Below, in pieces: positions 46,500 to 55,943 of a DNA stretch of 64,000 bases. The DNA is taken from assembly GCA_963777285.1 (NCBI GenBank), contig CAVZPR010000001.1, forward strand, positions 1,178,001 to 1,242,000, in the 5' to 3' direction. Numbering within the stretch: the stretch's first letter is position 1; the number at the start of each line of letters is the position of its first letter. Below the pieces are notes generated by a model. It was not told where the DNA came from. It worked only from the letters and a program-made list of their open reading frames with translations, and did not search any database. This stretch comes from JAFARE01 sp963777285. GTDB taxonomy: Bacteria > Chloroflexota > Dormibacteria > Aeolococcales > Aeolococcaceae. Made by a program: the position numbers and the translations under genes.

Positions 46500-46571
46500 T
46501 TGCGGCGGCCGGACTCGAACCGGCGACCTTCGGGTTATGAGCCCGACGAGCTGCCACTGCTCCACGCCGCC
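46500..46571 (-). tRNA. Initiator tRNA-fMet (CAT)
   Basis: A 72-base cloverleaf on the minus strand. The anticodon stem and loop (TCGGG CTCATAA CCCGA) carry the three consecutive G-C pairs of initiator tRNA. The acceptor has a mismatch at 1-72 (G with A), the feature that keeps initiators out of elongation; E. coli has C with A there. T stem GCCGG/CCGGC. CCA is not encoded. The D-loop is 2 bases shorter than in E. coli. Confidence 0.93.
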
Positions 46572-46616
46572 CTCAGAGAATAGCGCACGCCGCGCGGCGC
46601 TTCGGCCGGCCGCGGC

Positions 46617-47018
46617 CTAGTGCGGACTGGGCGATGGTGTCGCCACGGTGAGCGGGACGGCCGTCGGCGAGGGCCGCGGGGTCACGCCTGGTGTGGCGGA
46701 CGGCGCCGCCGTCGGCACGGGCAGAGGTGAGAACGTCGGCAGGGGCGCGTTGACGCCGCCGGAGGCTGGGGCGTGGCCGCCTGCCGGCGTCAGCACGAAG
46801 ACCTTCTCGCCGGGGAACACGTAGCCGAGCTTGCGCGCCTCCTCCTCGAGCCAGGCTGCCGTCTGCGCCTCGACGATCTCCCGCTGCCGGTCGGCGATCT
46901 GCTGCTGCAGGGCGACGTTCTGCTGGGTGAGCGTGCCCACCTGCGCGTCCAGCGCGCGGCTGTCGGCCGCCTGCCCGTAGATGCCGAAGGCGACGACGCC
47001 GCAAAAGGCGGCGCTCAC
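46617..47018 (-). CDS. FtsB/DivIC-like septum protein, start uncertain
   Basis: A membrane helix (AAFCGVVAFGIYG), a coiled coil (RALDAQVGTLTQQNVALQQQIADRQREI), then AWLEEEARKLGYVFPGEKVFVL match FtsB/DivIC. The protein probably helps assemble the FtsL/FtsQ division complex. A Pro/Thr/Ala-rich tail follows. From the GTG at 47018 the membrane helix is cut short; in the same frame upstream, RVLIRRFWIAVSAAF would complete it, but no ATG, GTG or TTG precedes. The true start is either unusual or disturbed by a sequence error. The mazG-ftsB-tRNA-tilS order fits. Confidence 0.75.
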   Translation of the reverse strand: MSAAFCGVVAFGIYGQAADSRALDAQVGTLTQQNVALQQQIADRQREIVEAQTAAWLEEEARKLGYVFPGEKVFVLTPAGGHAPASGGVNAPLPTFSPLPVPTAAPSATPGVTPRPSPTAVPLTVATPSPSPH

Positions 47019-47192
47019 AGCGATCCAGAAGCGTCGGATGAGGACGCGGTCATCGACGGAGGCGCGGGGACTTCGGATGGTTGCAGACCTCTGGAGGGAT
47101 GCGTGCTGGGATTGAGGCGCGACGTGTGGATAGGATGGGCGCGCCCCGCTTTTTTGACAAGGGCGTGGACTAGGTCGCAGCGACCCCGGCTG

Positions 47193-49316
47193 TCAGCAGA
47201 CGGCCCAGCTCGATCCGTAGCCCTGGTTGGGCCCGCGATCGTCCGGGTGCGTGAACACGAGGCCTGTGCCCAGCGCGCCCTCACCGCTCACCACCACCGC
47301 GACGGGATTCTGCACCGCCGCGCTGGCCTTGTTGGCTTTGGTGACCGGGATCGTGGGATTCCCCAGGGCGCTGAGCGGCACCTGGATGGAGATCGTCCCA
47401 GGCGACCCGGTGGCGATGCTTCCCCCGGCCGTGTTGCTCGTGGTGAGCTGGTTGGTGCTGGTGTCGAACTGCCCATAGCTGAACGCGGTCGTATCCGGCT
47501 GCGGCTCACTCGCCAGCGTCGCCCACCAGGTGCCGCCCGTCTCCCACGCGACGTAGTAATACGTGTCGGAGGTTCCCGCGACAGGGGTCGGTGGATCCTG
47601 CGCGAGGTTGGCGATCGTCAGGATCGTCGTGAGGTTGGTCCCGTCGCTCTGCATCTGCACCTGGGTGACGTCGGCCGGGCTGGTGTCGCCACCCCCTCCC
47701 GTGGGATTGATGGCGTCGCCGCTTGGATCCGTCGCCACCGTGGCCAGGTGGCCGTTGCTCGGGTTCCCGCAGACCGGGCTCGGCGGCTTCGGCGGCGGCA
47801 GGAAGGCCTTGCACGAATAGCTGATCTGGTTGCTGCTGGTGGCGCTGAGGCCGGTGCACTGCCGCGTGTACTCGATGTTGATGGTGCCCGAGAGGTCGTC
47901 GGCGTAGGCGATGTTGGCGGCTCCGGCGGGATCCAGCGCGACCTGGAAGAAGTCGAGGAGGTTGCGGTTGCCACCGTTGACACTGCAGTTCAGGCCCTGG
48001 GTGCAGAGAGAGCCGATGTGGACCTGTTCGTTGACGTCGCTGTACTTGAACCCGGTGCCGTGGGAACGGCTCTGGGCGAACTGCACCTCCCATGTGTCGA
48101 AGCAGTTGTTGTTCACCCCGTTGCTGTCGTCGGGCGTGCCGGTCGCGCCGGAGGGACAGGTCGTGCCCGACCCGGTGAGCTTGGCCGAGTACCACACGGC
48201 GTCGACCACGCCGGGCGCTCCCCCGACGATCCACTGCATGACGTTGCTGTGCGAGCGGATTCCCTTGTCCATCTCGAAGGGGGCAGACCACGGGCCGCCG
48301 GCCGCGGGTGTCTTCGAATGGCTGATCCACACGTGGCTGTCATCGCTCCAGGACACGTAGACGTTGCCCGCGGCGTCGATCGCAGCCGACGGGAAGATGT
48401 ACCCGAAGCTGGCGCCGGTCTGCGGTCCGTACACGGTGTAGTCGGTCCAGGACACGTCGGTGAGCGTGGATCCCGGGGTGCAGCTCGACGCGCAAGGGTC
48501 ACCCACCGCGAGGTACACGGTGTCGATGACCGAGTTGGACGCGTCCTGAGCAGTGGCGCCCGCGAGGAAGGGCACATAGATGAAGTGCGTCGTGGGGTCG
48601 ATGACCGGCTCTCCGAAGTAGTTGTTGGCGACCGCGCCGGGCACGGTGGTGAAGTCGATCGCCGTGCCTCCGATCGCGGGCCGGGTGTACGTGAAACCGC
48701 CGTCGGTCGAGCTTCCGAACTGGATGTTGTCGGTGGCGGCGTCGTGCACCACCATGTACACCTGCCCGAGGCCCGTGTCGGCGGCGTTCCACTGGCGGTC
48801 ATCGCCGGGCACGAGGCTGCCGAACGGATTGGGTGTGGTCTTCAGCGTCTTGCCGCCGTCGGGGCTCTCGTTGACCGTGACGCTGGCCGCAGACAGGCTG
48901 GAGAGCGCCAGGTTGTCGTATCGACCTTGTGGCGCCAGGCCGCCGGTGGCTATGTCGCAGTCGCCACCTCCGAAGGGCGTGCCCGACGGGAAGCTGTCGA
49001 AGGTCCCCAGGTAGTCGTAGGGCAGCCCGCTGCTGTTGAGCGAGTTGGGATGAACCTTCCACCACGGGCAGCCGCCCGTGGGGACGCCCGCCGGGCCGGT
49101 GACGTAGATGTGGCCCGCGCTGTCGACCTTGATGGTGGGCTCGGCCGCTCCCGTGGCGGTGCCGTTGTTGAGCAGGGCCATGCTCGGATTGAACTTGAAG
49201 GCCGGCGGTGTCGTCGCCGCAGCCACGCCCCTCGGCGCGGAGAACGCCGCGTATCCCGCAATCCCGATGATGCCCACGACAGCGAGACGCTGCCACCGGC
49301 GGTGTTGTCCCTTCAT
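47193..49316 (-). CDS. Secreted protein with BNR/sialidase-like repeats
   Basis: About 707 residues. A signal peptide (LAVVGIIGIAGYAAFSAP) is followed by repeated BNR-type blades, for example NESPDGGKTLK, GSSTDGGFTYTRP, DAAGNVYVSWSDD and VQFAQSRSHG. The C-terminal part has repeating strands with many Ser/Thr/Gly, as in surface-adhesive domains. Sialidase catalytic residues are not clearly recognised, so it may only bind. I chose ATG 49316 because CAGGGA lies just upstream; ATG 49322 is also possible. It sits between ftsB and mazG, where no such gene is expected. Confidence 0.75.
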   Translation of the reverse strand: MKGQHRRWQRLAVVGIIGIAGYAAFSAPRGVAAATTPPAFKFNPSMALLNNGTATGAAEPTIKVDSAGHIYVTGPAGVPTGGCPWWKVHPNSLNSSGLPYDYLGTFDSFPSGTPFGGGDCDIATGGLAPQGRYDNLALSSLSAASVTVNESPDGGKTLKTTPNPFGSLVPGDDRQWNAADTGLGQVYMVVHDAATDNIQFGSSTDGGFTYTRPAIGGTAIDFTTVPGAVANNYFGEPVIDPTTHFIYVPFLAGATAQDASNSVIDTVYLAVGDPCASSCTPGSTLTDVSWTDYTVYGPQTGASFGYIFPSAAIDAAGNVYVSWSDDSHVWISHSKTPAAGGPWSAPFEMDKGIRSHSNVMQWIVGGAPGVVDAVWYSAKLTGSGTTCPSGATGTPDDSNGVNNNCFDTWEVQFAQSRSHGTGFKYSDVNEQVHIGSLCTQGLNCSVNGGNRNLLDFFQVALDPAGAANIAYADDLSGTINIEYTRQCTGLSATSSNQISYSCKAFLPPPKPPSPVCGNPSNGHLATVATDPSGDAINPTGGGGDTSPADVTQVQMQSDGTNLTTILTIANLAQDPPTPVAGTSDTYYYVAWETGGTWWATLASEPQPDTTAFSYGQFDTSTNQLTTSNTAGGSIATGSPGTISIQVPLSALGNPTIPVTKANKASAAVQNPVAVVVSGEGALGTGLVFTHPDDRGPNQGYGSSWAVC

Positions 49317-49390
49317 GTCCATCCCTGACGATGCCTCTCCCGTGCCAGCCCCGGCATCGTGCGGAGATTGGCGCGTTGGAACATAGCGCT

Positions 49391-50233
49391 TTAGGAGGGT
49401 CCTTGTGTGGCGCGCCACCGCCGCCGCCAGTCCCCGATCTCCAGGTCGTGCAGGTCCAGGCCCTCGGCCCGGGCAGTGACCTCCAGCGCGCGGAAGCGGT
49501 CAGCGAAAAGGCTGGCGCGCCGGCGCAGCGCCTCCTCTGGGTTGACGCGGAGCTGGCGGGCCAGGGCGACGGTCGCGAACAGCAGCTCACCGATTGCGTC
49601 CTCGGTGGCGAGCGGTGTGGCCGCGTCAGCAGCCGCGGCCTCCCAGTCCTCGCCTCGGGCGGCCTGCATCGGCTCCGCGGTGGCGCGCTGCGCCACGTGA
49701 TCCAGCGCGTCGTGCACGTGGCCGAGTGCCGCTTGCACCGAGGGCGTCTCGTCGAAGCCCACGCGCGCCGGGCGCTTCTGCACGCCTTGCGCATAGGCCA
49801 GCGCCGGCAGCGCGTGCGGCACTCCGTCGAGCAGCGACAGGCGCTCGCGCTTCTCGCTGCGCTTCAGCTTCTCCCAGTTGACGACGACCTCGGCCGCGCT
49901 CCGTGCCGTGGTGTCGCCGAAGACGTGCGGATGGCGGTGGATCATCTTGGTGCGCGCCACCTCGGCGACATCCCCTATGTCGAAGCCGGGCTCCTGCTCC
50001 TGCGCGATGGCGCAGTGCATGAGGACCTGGAGCAGCAGGTCGCCGAGCTCCTCGCGCAGCGTCTCGGTGCCGCGGCTGTCGATGGCGTCCAGGACCTCGT
50101 ACGTCTCCTCGAGCAGGTACGGGCGCAGGGTGCGGTGCGTCTGCTCACGGTCCCACGGGCATCCGCCGGGAGCGCGCAGGCGCTCCACCACCTCGTTCAG
50201 TGCGCGCAACGCCGCCGCAGCCTCGTCACGCAC
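49391..50233 (-). CDS. mazG: Nucleoside triphosphate pyrophosphohydrolase MazG
   Basis: About 280 residues. MazG hydrolyses NTPs to NMPs and cleanses the nucleotide pool. Two MazG-like helical repeats are present, the first with LRAPGGCPWDREQTHRTLRPYLLEETYEV and EELGDLLLQVLMH (EExxD motif), the second with EDAIGELLFATVALARQLRVNPEEALRR. The start is GTG 50233, with GAGGG eight bases upstream and an 11-base gap from the mfd stop. The frame upstream lies inside mfd and is not used. Confidence 0.93.
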   Translation of the reverse strand: MRDEAAAALRALNEVVERLRAPGGCPWDREQTHRTLRPYLLEETYEVLDAIDSRGTETLREELGDLLLQVLMHCAIAQEQEPGFDIGDVAEVARTKMIHRHPHVFGDTTARSAAEVVVNWEKLKRSEKRERLSLLDGVPHALPALAYAQGVQKRPARVGFDETPSVQAALGHVHDALDHVAQRATAEPMQAARGEDWEAAAADAATPLATEDAIGELLFATVALARQLRVNPEEALRRRASLFADRFRALEVTARAEGLDLHDLEIGDWRRRWRATQGPS

Positions 50234-50244
50234 GGCGTCGGCCC

Positions 50245-53200
50245 TCAGCCCACGCCTGCGGGGACTCGCTGCCGCATGCGTTGCATGCGGGCGACCTCGC
50301 GCAGCAGCGCGGGGAGCGTGTCGCGCCAGGCGTGTTGCGTCGACAGGTGCAGCTGCGACGGCGTGGCGCGCACCGTGGAGCGGAACTGCGCCGCGACGCT
50401 GGGCAGGTCGAGATCGTGCGTCACCGGCAGGCGCACGACGAGCCCTGCGCCGCGCTCCCCCTCGACCGCCAGCACGCCGGCCGCCGCGGCGAGCAAGCGG
50501 ACGCGCAGCGAGTACACGAGCATCTCGGCAGGCGAAGGCAGCGGACCGAACCTGTCGACGAGGCCACGAACCCGCGCGTCGAGCTCGCTCTCGCTGCTGC
50601 ACGCGGCGAGGTCCTGATAGCAGCGCAGGCGGAGGCGCTCGTCGCTGACGTAGTCCACCGGCAGGAATGCGGGCAGCGGCAGCGCCACCGTCACCTGCGC
50701 CGGTGACTCGACGACCGGCTTTCCCTGCAGCGCGGTGACAGCCTGTGCCAGCAGATGGTTGTAGAGCTCCAGCCCGACCGCGGCGATCTCGCCGTGCTGC
50801 TGCTCGCCCAAGAGATTGCCGGCGCCGCGGATCTCGAGGTCGCGCATGGCCAGCTTGAAGCCTGATCCCAGGTCCTGCAGGTCGGCGATGACGTCCAGCC
50901 GCTTGTCGGCCTTCTCCGTCAGCGACCGCAACGGCGGGTACAGCAGGTACGCGTACGCACGCTGGCCGGCGCGGCCCACGCGGCCGCGCAGCTGGTAGAG
51001 CTGCGCCAGCCCGAGCCGGTGCGACTCGTTGACCACGATCGTGTTGGCGTTGGGGATGTCCAGGCCGGACTCGATGATCGTGGTGCAGACGAGGACGTCG
51101 ACCGCTCCCTCGGTGAAGCTGCGCATCACCGTGGCCAGACCGCGCTCGGGCATCTGGCCATGCGCCACCTCGATGCGCGCCTCGGGCACGAGGCCGCGCA
51201 ACCGGTCCGCCTCGGCCTCGATGGTCTGCACCCGGTTGTGCACGAAGAAGACCTGGCCGCGGCGCGCCAGCTCACGCGTCAGCACCTCGCGGATGAGCGA
51301 GTCTTCGCGCGCCGTCACGTAGGTCTTGATCGGCTGGCGCTCTTCGGGCGGCGTTTGGATGACGGACAGGTCTCGAATGCCCGCCAGCGACATGTGCAGC
51401 GTGCGCGGGATCGGCGTTGCCGACAGAGAGAGCACGTCGACCGCCACGCGCAGCTCTTTGAAGCGCTCCTTCTGCAGCACCCCGAAGCGCTGCTCCTCGT
51501 CGATGATCACCAGCCCCAGATTGCGGAACTCGACGTCACGCTGCAGCAGGCGGTGCGTGCCGATGACGATGTCCACTGCGCCGCTGCGGAGGCCGGCGAG
51601 CGTCCGCGCGGCCTCCTCGTCGCTGCAGAACCGCGACAGCTGGTGCACGGTCAGCGGAAACGGCGCGAGGCGTTCGCTGAAGGTCAGGAAATGCTGCTGG
51701 CAGAGGACGGTCGTGGGCACCAGCATGGCCACCTGGCGTCCCTCCACTGCGGCTTTGAAGGCGCCGCGCAGGGCCAGCTCGGTCTTGCCGAAGCCGACGT
51801 CGCCGCAGACCACGCGGTCCATGGGACGCGACGCCTCCATGTCCCGCTTGATCTCCTCCATGACCAGGACCTGGTCCGGGGTCTCCTCGTATGGGAAGGA
51901 CGACTCCAGCTCCAGCTGCCACGCGGAGTCGGCCGCGTAGGCGTGTCCTGAAGCGGCTTCGCGGCGCGAGTAGAGCACCAGCAGCTCGCGCGCCACCTCC
52001 TCGGTGCGTTCCTTGACGCGCCGCTTGGTCCGCTCCCATTCACCGCTGCCGAGCCGCGACAGGGCGGGGTGGGAGTCGACGCCGCCGACGTAGCGGTCGA
52101 CGCGGTCCAGGTGCTCGACCGGCACGAAGAGCCTGTCCCCGTCGGCGTACTCCAGCACCATGTACTCGTGCGCCGCGCCTTCGTCAGCGGCGACGGAGCG
52201 CATCTCGATGAAGCGGCCGATGCCGTGGTCGCGGTGCACCACGAGGTCGCCCGGTGCGAACTGCAACGTGAACGCTTCGCGCGCCGCGCGGCCGGTCGCT
52301 GCACGCCGCGCACCACGCGCCGACGTCGATTCAGCACGCCGCGCGCCGCGGGCGAGCAGCGAGCCGCGTCGCTTCGCCGCTCCGAAGAGCTCCGTGTCCG
52401 AGTACACGTGGACTCCCGCCTGCACCGCGACGAACCCTTGGGAGAGGTCTCCCGGGACGATGAGGCTTGCGCCTTGGGGCATGGGCGTCTGGGAAGCGTC
52501 GAGCCCCGGTGCGTCGACGGTGGGCATGCCGTGCTCCAGAGCCAGCTCCGCGACCCTGTGGTGCTGCCGGGAAACGGCGATGACCGCGGAGCCGCCCGTG
52601 TGAGCGTCGGCCGCGGCTCGTGCGAAGGCGTCGAATCGGGAGGCGAACGCCTCCGCGCTGCGCCAGCCGAGGTCGTGCACGCCGCCGGTCTCAGGCTGCG
52701 CTTCGCGCACCACGTCGACGCAGCGATGCCGCTCCAGCTCCGCAAAGACGGTGTCGACGTCGATGAGCCCGCTGCGTGCGCCGCGCGGCAGCTCGCCGCG
52801 CGCGCGCTCCTGCGCCAGCAAGCTCTCGATCTCTTCGGCGTGACGCGCTGCGGCGCGGCGCAGGCGCTGTCTGCCGCCGGCGAACATCACGATCGGCTCG
52901 TGCGCGTGATCGATCAGCGTCGTGGCGCCACCGATCAGGTAAGGGAAGAAGACGTCCACACCGTCGTCGTACACGCCGTCCGCGAGCTGCCCCCGGTCTC
53001 GCGCCCAGGCCTCGGCGACGTCCCCGCGCAGCGTCGTCAGGTCCAGCGAATCCACGGCGCGCAGCGCCGCCGCCGTGGACTGCGGACGCAGATCCAGCTC
53101 GCGCGCCGGCCACACCGCGACCGAGTTCGAGCTTGGCCACCGACTCCTGCGTGTCCGCCTCGAAGAGTCGCAGGTCGTCGACCTCGTCGCCGAACCATTC

Positions 53201-53797
53201 CGCGCGCCACGGGCGTGCACGGTCCAGCCCGAAGACGTCGACAATGCCGCCGCGCACGGCGAAGTCGCCGGGCGCTGCGACCGCTGTTTCGCGGCGATAG
53301 CCGAGTGACACGAGGCGCGCGGTGAACGCGTCGCGGGCCACGTGCTCACCGCGGGACAACGACGTGATGCCGTCGCGCACGACGTCGCGCGGCAGGGTGG
53401 GCCGGAGCAGCGCCTGGGGCGAGGTGACGACGATGGCGGGCTCGGCGCCGGCCAGCGCCGCGAGCGTCGTCATGCGCCGGCGCACCACCTCCTCGGACGG
53501 CGGCACGCGGTCGAAGGGCGGTGTGTCGGCCGCGGGGAACATGAAGGTGCGTGAGCCGCCGTCCCACACCAGGCAATCGGCATACGTGCTCTCCAGCTCG
53601 CTCGCAACGATGACCACGTCGCGCACCGCGCGTGCGCGCAGCCACCAGGCCAGGAGCCCGACCGCGCCGGAGGGCGCGCCCGCCAGCACGCCTCCACCTG
53701 CGGCAAGCAGGTTCGACAGCACCGGCACCGTGTCGAGGCGCTCGAGCAACGTCGCCGTTGCGCTCGAGGGTGTCACGCCGGCCGGGGCGCCCTTCAC
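50245..53797 (-). CDS. mfd: Transcription-repair coupling factor Mfd, one frameshift
   Basis: Mfd removes stalled RNA polymerase from damage and recruits UvrA. The GTG start 53797 overlaps the pth stop (GTGA). The N-terminus shows the UvrB-like region: FMFPAADTPPFDRVPPS, YRRETAVAAPGDFAVRGG and AEWFGDEVDDLRLFE. Near 53120-53135 the frame changes by one base and resumes as VAVWPARELDLRP. The rest is intact: an RNAP-binding LVVHRDHGIGRF, Walker A GDVGFGKTELALR, DEEQRFG, TPIPRTLHMS and a C-terminal TRCF domain. The join reads like a single gene; sequence error is likely. Its partner uvrA is at 26.7 kb. Confidence 0.9.
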
Positions 53798-54360
53798 CCT
53801 GGCGCGCGGTTGTACGCGGTCATCGCCGCGTCGAGTCCGTCGCGCATGACCGCCACCACCGCGCTCGCGGCGCGCTCGATGACCCCGGGGAGCACCTTCC
53901 GTTCCTCCGGTGTGAAGGTGTCGAGCACGTGCTCGACGAGATCGCCGTCCGAACGCCCCACTCCGACGCGCACGCGCACGAATTCGTCGGTGCGCCACGT
54001 GTCGATGAGCGACTGCACGCCTTTGTGGCCCGCCGCGCTGCCGCGGCGTCGCACCTGGATCTTGCCCAGCGGAAAGTCCGCCTCGTCGTGCACCACGATC
54101 GCGTCGTGCGGCGCGACACCGTACCGTTCCGTGAGGGCGAGCGCCGCTCGTCCGCTGAGGTTCATGTACGTCTGCGGCCGAGCGGTGATCACGTCGAATC
54201 CTTCGACAGAGCCCTCGCGCACGCGCGACGGGCCCTCGCGGCGCTCACGCGAGAACCGTCCACGCCGCTCCAGCTCGTCGAGGCACATCCACCCGACATT
54301 GTGCCGGGTGCGCGCGTACTCGCCTCCGCGATTGCCGAGGCCGATGATGAGCGTGGGCAC
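53794..54360 (-). CDS. pth: Peptidyl-tRNA hydrolase
   Basis: 188 residues. Pth releases tRNA from prematurely dropped peptidyl-tRNA. Motifs: IIGLGNRGGEYARTRHNVGW (Asn and catalytic His), TYMNLSGRA, VVHDEADFPLGKIQVRRRGSAAGHKGVQS and VRVGVGR. The start is GTG 54360. It leads into mfd with a 4-base overlap, the ancient pth-mfd pairing. Confidence 0.95.
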   Translation of the reverse strand: MPTLIIGLGNRGGEYARTRHNVGWMCLDELERRGRFSRERREGPSRVREGSVEGFDVITARPQTYMNLSGRAALALTERYGVAPHDAIVVHDEADFPLGKIQVRRRGSAAGHKGVQSLIDTWRTDEFVRVRVGVGRSDGDLVEHVLDTFTPEERKVLPGVIERAASAVVAVMRDGLDAAMTAYNRAPG

Positions 54361-54375
54361 GCCGGCCGGCGCAGC

Positions 54376-54828
54376 CTAGAGGTCCGGCACGGGCTGGCCG
54401 GGCAGCAGCGCACGCGTCTGCGCCGTCATGCGCGCGGCGTCCACCGGCTCCGCGTGGTCGTATCCCAGACAGTGCAGCAGCCCATGCACGGCCAGAAGCC
54501 GCAGCTCTGCCACCGGGTCGTTCGCCTGGTCCATGGCGCGCTCGACGGACACTGCGATGTCCCCCACGCGAACGGTCCGCGGCGACGCGGGCTCGGGCTG
54601 CGAGCCCGCTGGAAACGCGAGCACGTCGGTGGCCTCGTCCACGCCGCTGTGGCGCGAGTTGAGGCCGCGCAGCTCTGCGTCGTCCGTGAGCCGAACGGTG
54701 ACCGAGGCGCGCGACGTCACCCCCAGCGTGTCACCGGCCGCGCGAAGCAGGCTGCCGATGCGGGCGGCGTGGGCGGCGCGGCGCTGGGTCGCGTCCAGGC
54801 AGTCCGCGCTGACGACGCTGACCCTCAG
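54376..54828 (-). CDS. ybeY: Endoribonuclease YbeY, apparent CTG start
   Basis: About 150 residues, the standard length, if the CTG at 54828 is the start. YbeY matures 16S rRNA and takes part in ribosome quality control. The metal motif HGLLHCLGYDH is complete. The ATG/GTG choice at 54720 (VTSRASVTVRL) would leave 114 residues and remove the N-terminal helix. The CTG has GGGGTGA with a 7-base spacer and lies 7 bases after the rpsU stop. No other start codon occurs between. Confidence 0.88.
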   Translation of the reverse strand: MRVSVVSADCLDATQRRAAHAARIGSLLRAAGDTLGVTSRASVTVRLTDDAELRGLNSRHSGVDEATDVLAFPAGSQPEPASPRTVRVGDIAVSVERAMDQANDPVAELRLLAVHGLLHCLGYDHAEPVDAARMTAQTRALLPGQPVPDL

Positions 54829-54835
54829 CGGGAGG

Positions 54836-55018
54836 TCACCCCGCCTTGACGCGCCGCTTCCTGGCCGCCACCAGCTTGCGCTTGCGGCGCACGGAGGGCT
54901 TCTCGTAGTGCTCGCGGCGGCGCACCTCGGAGAGGATGCCGTTCTGCTTGATCTTCTTGTTGAAGCGCCGCAGCGCGCTCTCGAAGGTCTCGCCTTCGCG
55001 GACCTTCACTTCCGACAC
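54836..55018 (-). CDS. rpsU: 30S ribosomal protein S21
   Basis: 60 residues: SEVKVREGETFESALRRFNKK, then the basic helix REHYEKPSVRRKRKLVAARKRR. bS21 acts near the mRNA channel in initiation. It starts at GTG 55018, with GGAGGTGA and a 9-base spacer. It heads the ybeY-pth-mfd-mazG operon. rpsU followed by ybeY is common in other bacteria. Confidence 0.96.
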   Translation of the reverse strand: MSEVKVREGETFESALRRFNKKIKQNGILSEVRRREHYEKPSVRRKRKLVAARKRRVKAG

Positions 55019-55107
55019 GGTCGGGTCTCACCTCCTCGGCAGCGTGATCATCACGGTGATTGTGTTCGTGGAACCCGACGAGTGTACCGTCAGAGCCGCC
55101 GAAGCCG

Positions 55108-55875
55108 TCAGCAGGGCTCCGACAGCAGCGACTCGACGAGCCGCGGCAGCGCGGAGCCGGCCCGCGCGACGATCTTGGCGTCGGCCATGTCGTCGAGGTC
55201 GGTCTCGCCGTCATTGACGATGACCAGCCGCGCGCCGCGCTTCACGGCGCGGACCACGACACCCGCCGCGGGCCACACCGAGAGGGTGGACCCCACAGCG
55301 AGGCACGCGTCGCAGAGCGACGCCTCTTGCATCGCTGCGTCGAGGTCGGCCGCCACCAGGCTCTGGCCGAAGCTGATGGTCGCCGTCTTGAGGAGGCCGC
55401 CGCAGAGCTCGCAGTGCGGGTCGTCATCGCCCTCGCGCACTCGGTCCAGCACGAAGGCGACGGGAAGCCGCCGCCCGCACTGGAGGCAGGCTGCCTCGCG
55501 CGTGGTCCCATGCAGCTCGATGACGGCGCGCGTCCCTGCAAGCTGATGCAACCCGTCGATGTTCTGCGTCACCACGACCGGGGCGCGGCCGCGCGCCTGC
55601 AGCCGCGTGACCGCCAGGTGCGCGGGGTTTGGCAGCGCGCCGTCGATGGCCGACGCGGCGCGGTCGCGCCACCGTTCCCTGCGCACCTCTGCATCGGCGA
55701 CGTAGCTCTGGATCGTGTACCGCGCCGGGTCGCGCGAGCGCCACACACCGTTGGGCCCGCGGTAGTCGGGGATGCCGGACTCCGTGGAGATCCCAGCCCC
55801 GGTGAACACGAGGATGCGGCGCGCGCCCTGCAGCCAGCGCACTGCAGGGGCGATGTCGACGCTCTCGGCGGCCAT
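55108..55875 (-). CDS. cobB: Sir2-family NAD-dependent protein deacylase
   Basis: 255 residues. Sirtuins remove acyl groups from lysine while consuming NAD. Motifs: VFTGAGISTESGIPDYRG, VVTQNIDGLHQLAG, catalytic His in ELHGT, four zinc cysteines (CLQCG and CELCGG), ISFGQSL and VGSTLSVWPAAG. It is divergent from the helicase-nuclease gene and 89 bases from the rpsU promoter side. The symbol is by family and not lineage-specific. Confidence 0.93.
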   Translation of the reverse strand: MAAESVDIAPAVRWLQGARRILVFTGAGISTESGIPDYRGPNGVWRSRDPARYTIQSYVADAEVRRERWRDRAASAIDGALPNPAHLAVTRLQARGRAPVVVTQNIDGLHQLAGTRAVIELHGTTREAACLQCGRRLPVAFVLDRVREGDDDPHCELCGGLLKTATISFGQSLVAADLDAAMQEASLCDACLAVGSTLSVWPAAGVVVRAVKRGARLVIVNDGETDLDDMADAKIVARAGSALPRLVESLLSEPC

Positions 55876-55943
55876 GCGGGTGCGATTCTCTCAGCAGTCC
55901 CCGAGGCCGCCACGGCGACACCCTGCTGTCGCCGCGCAGGCGC

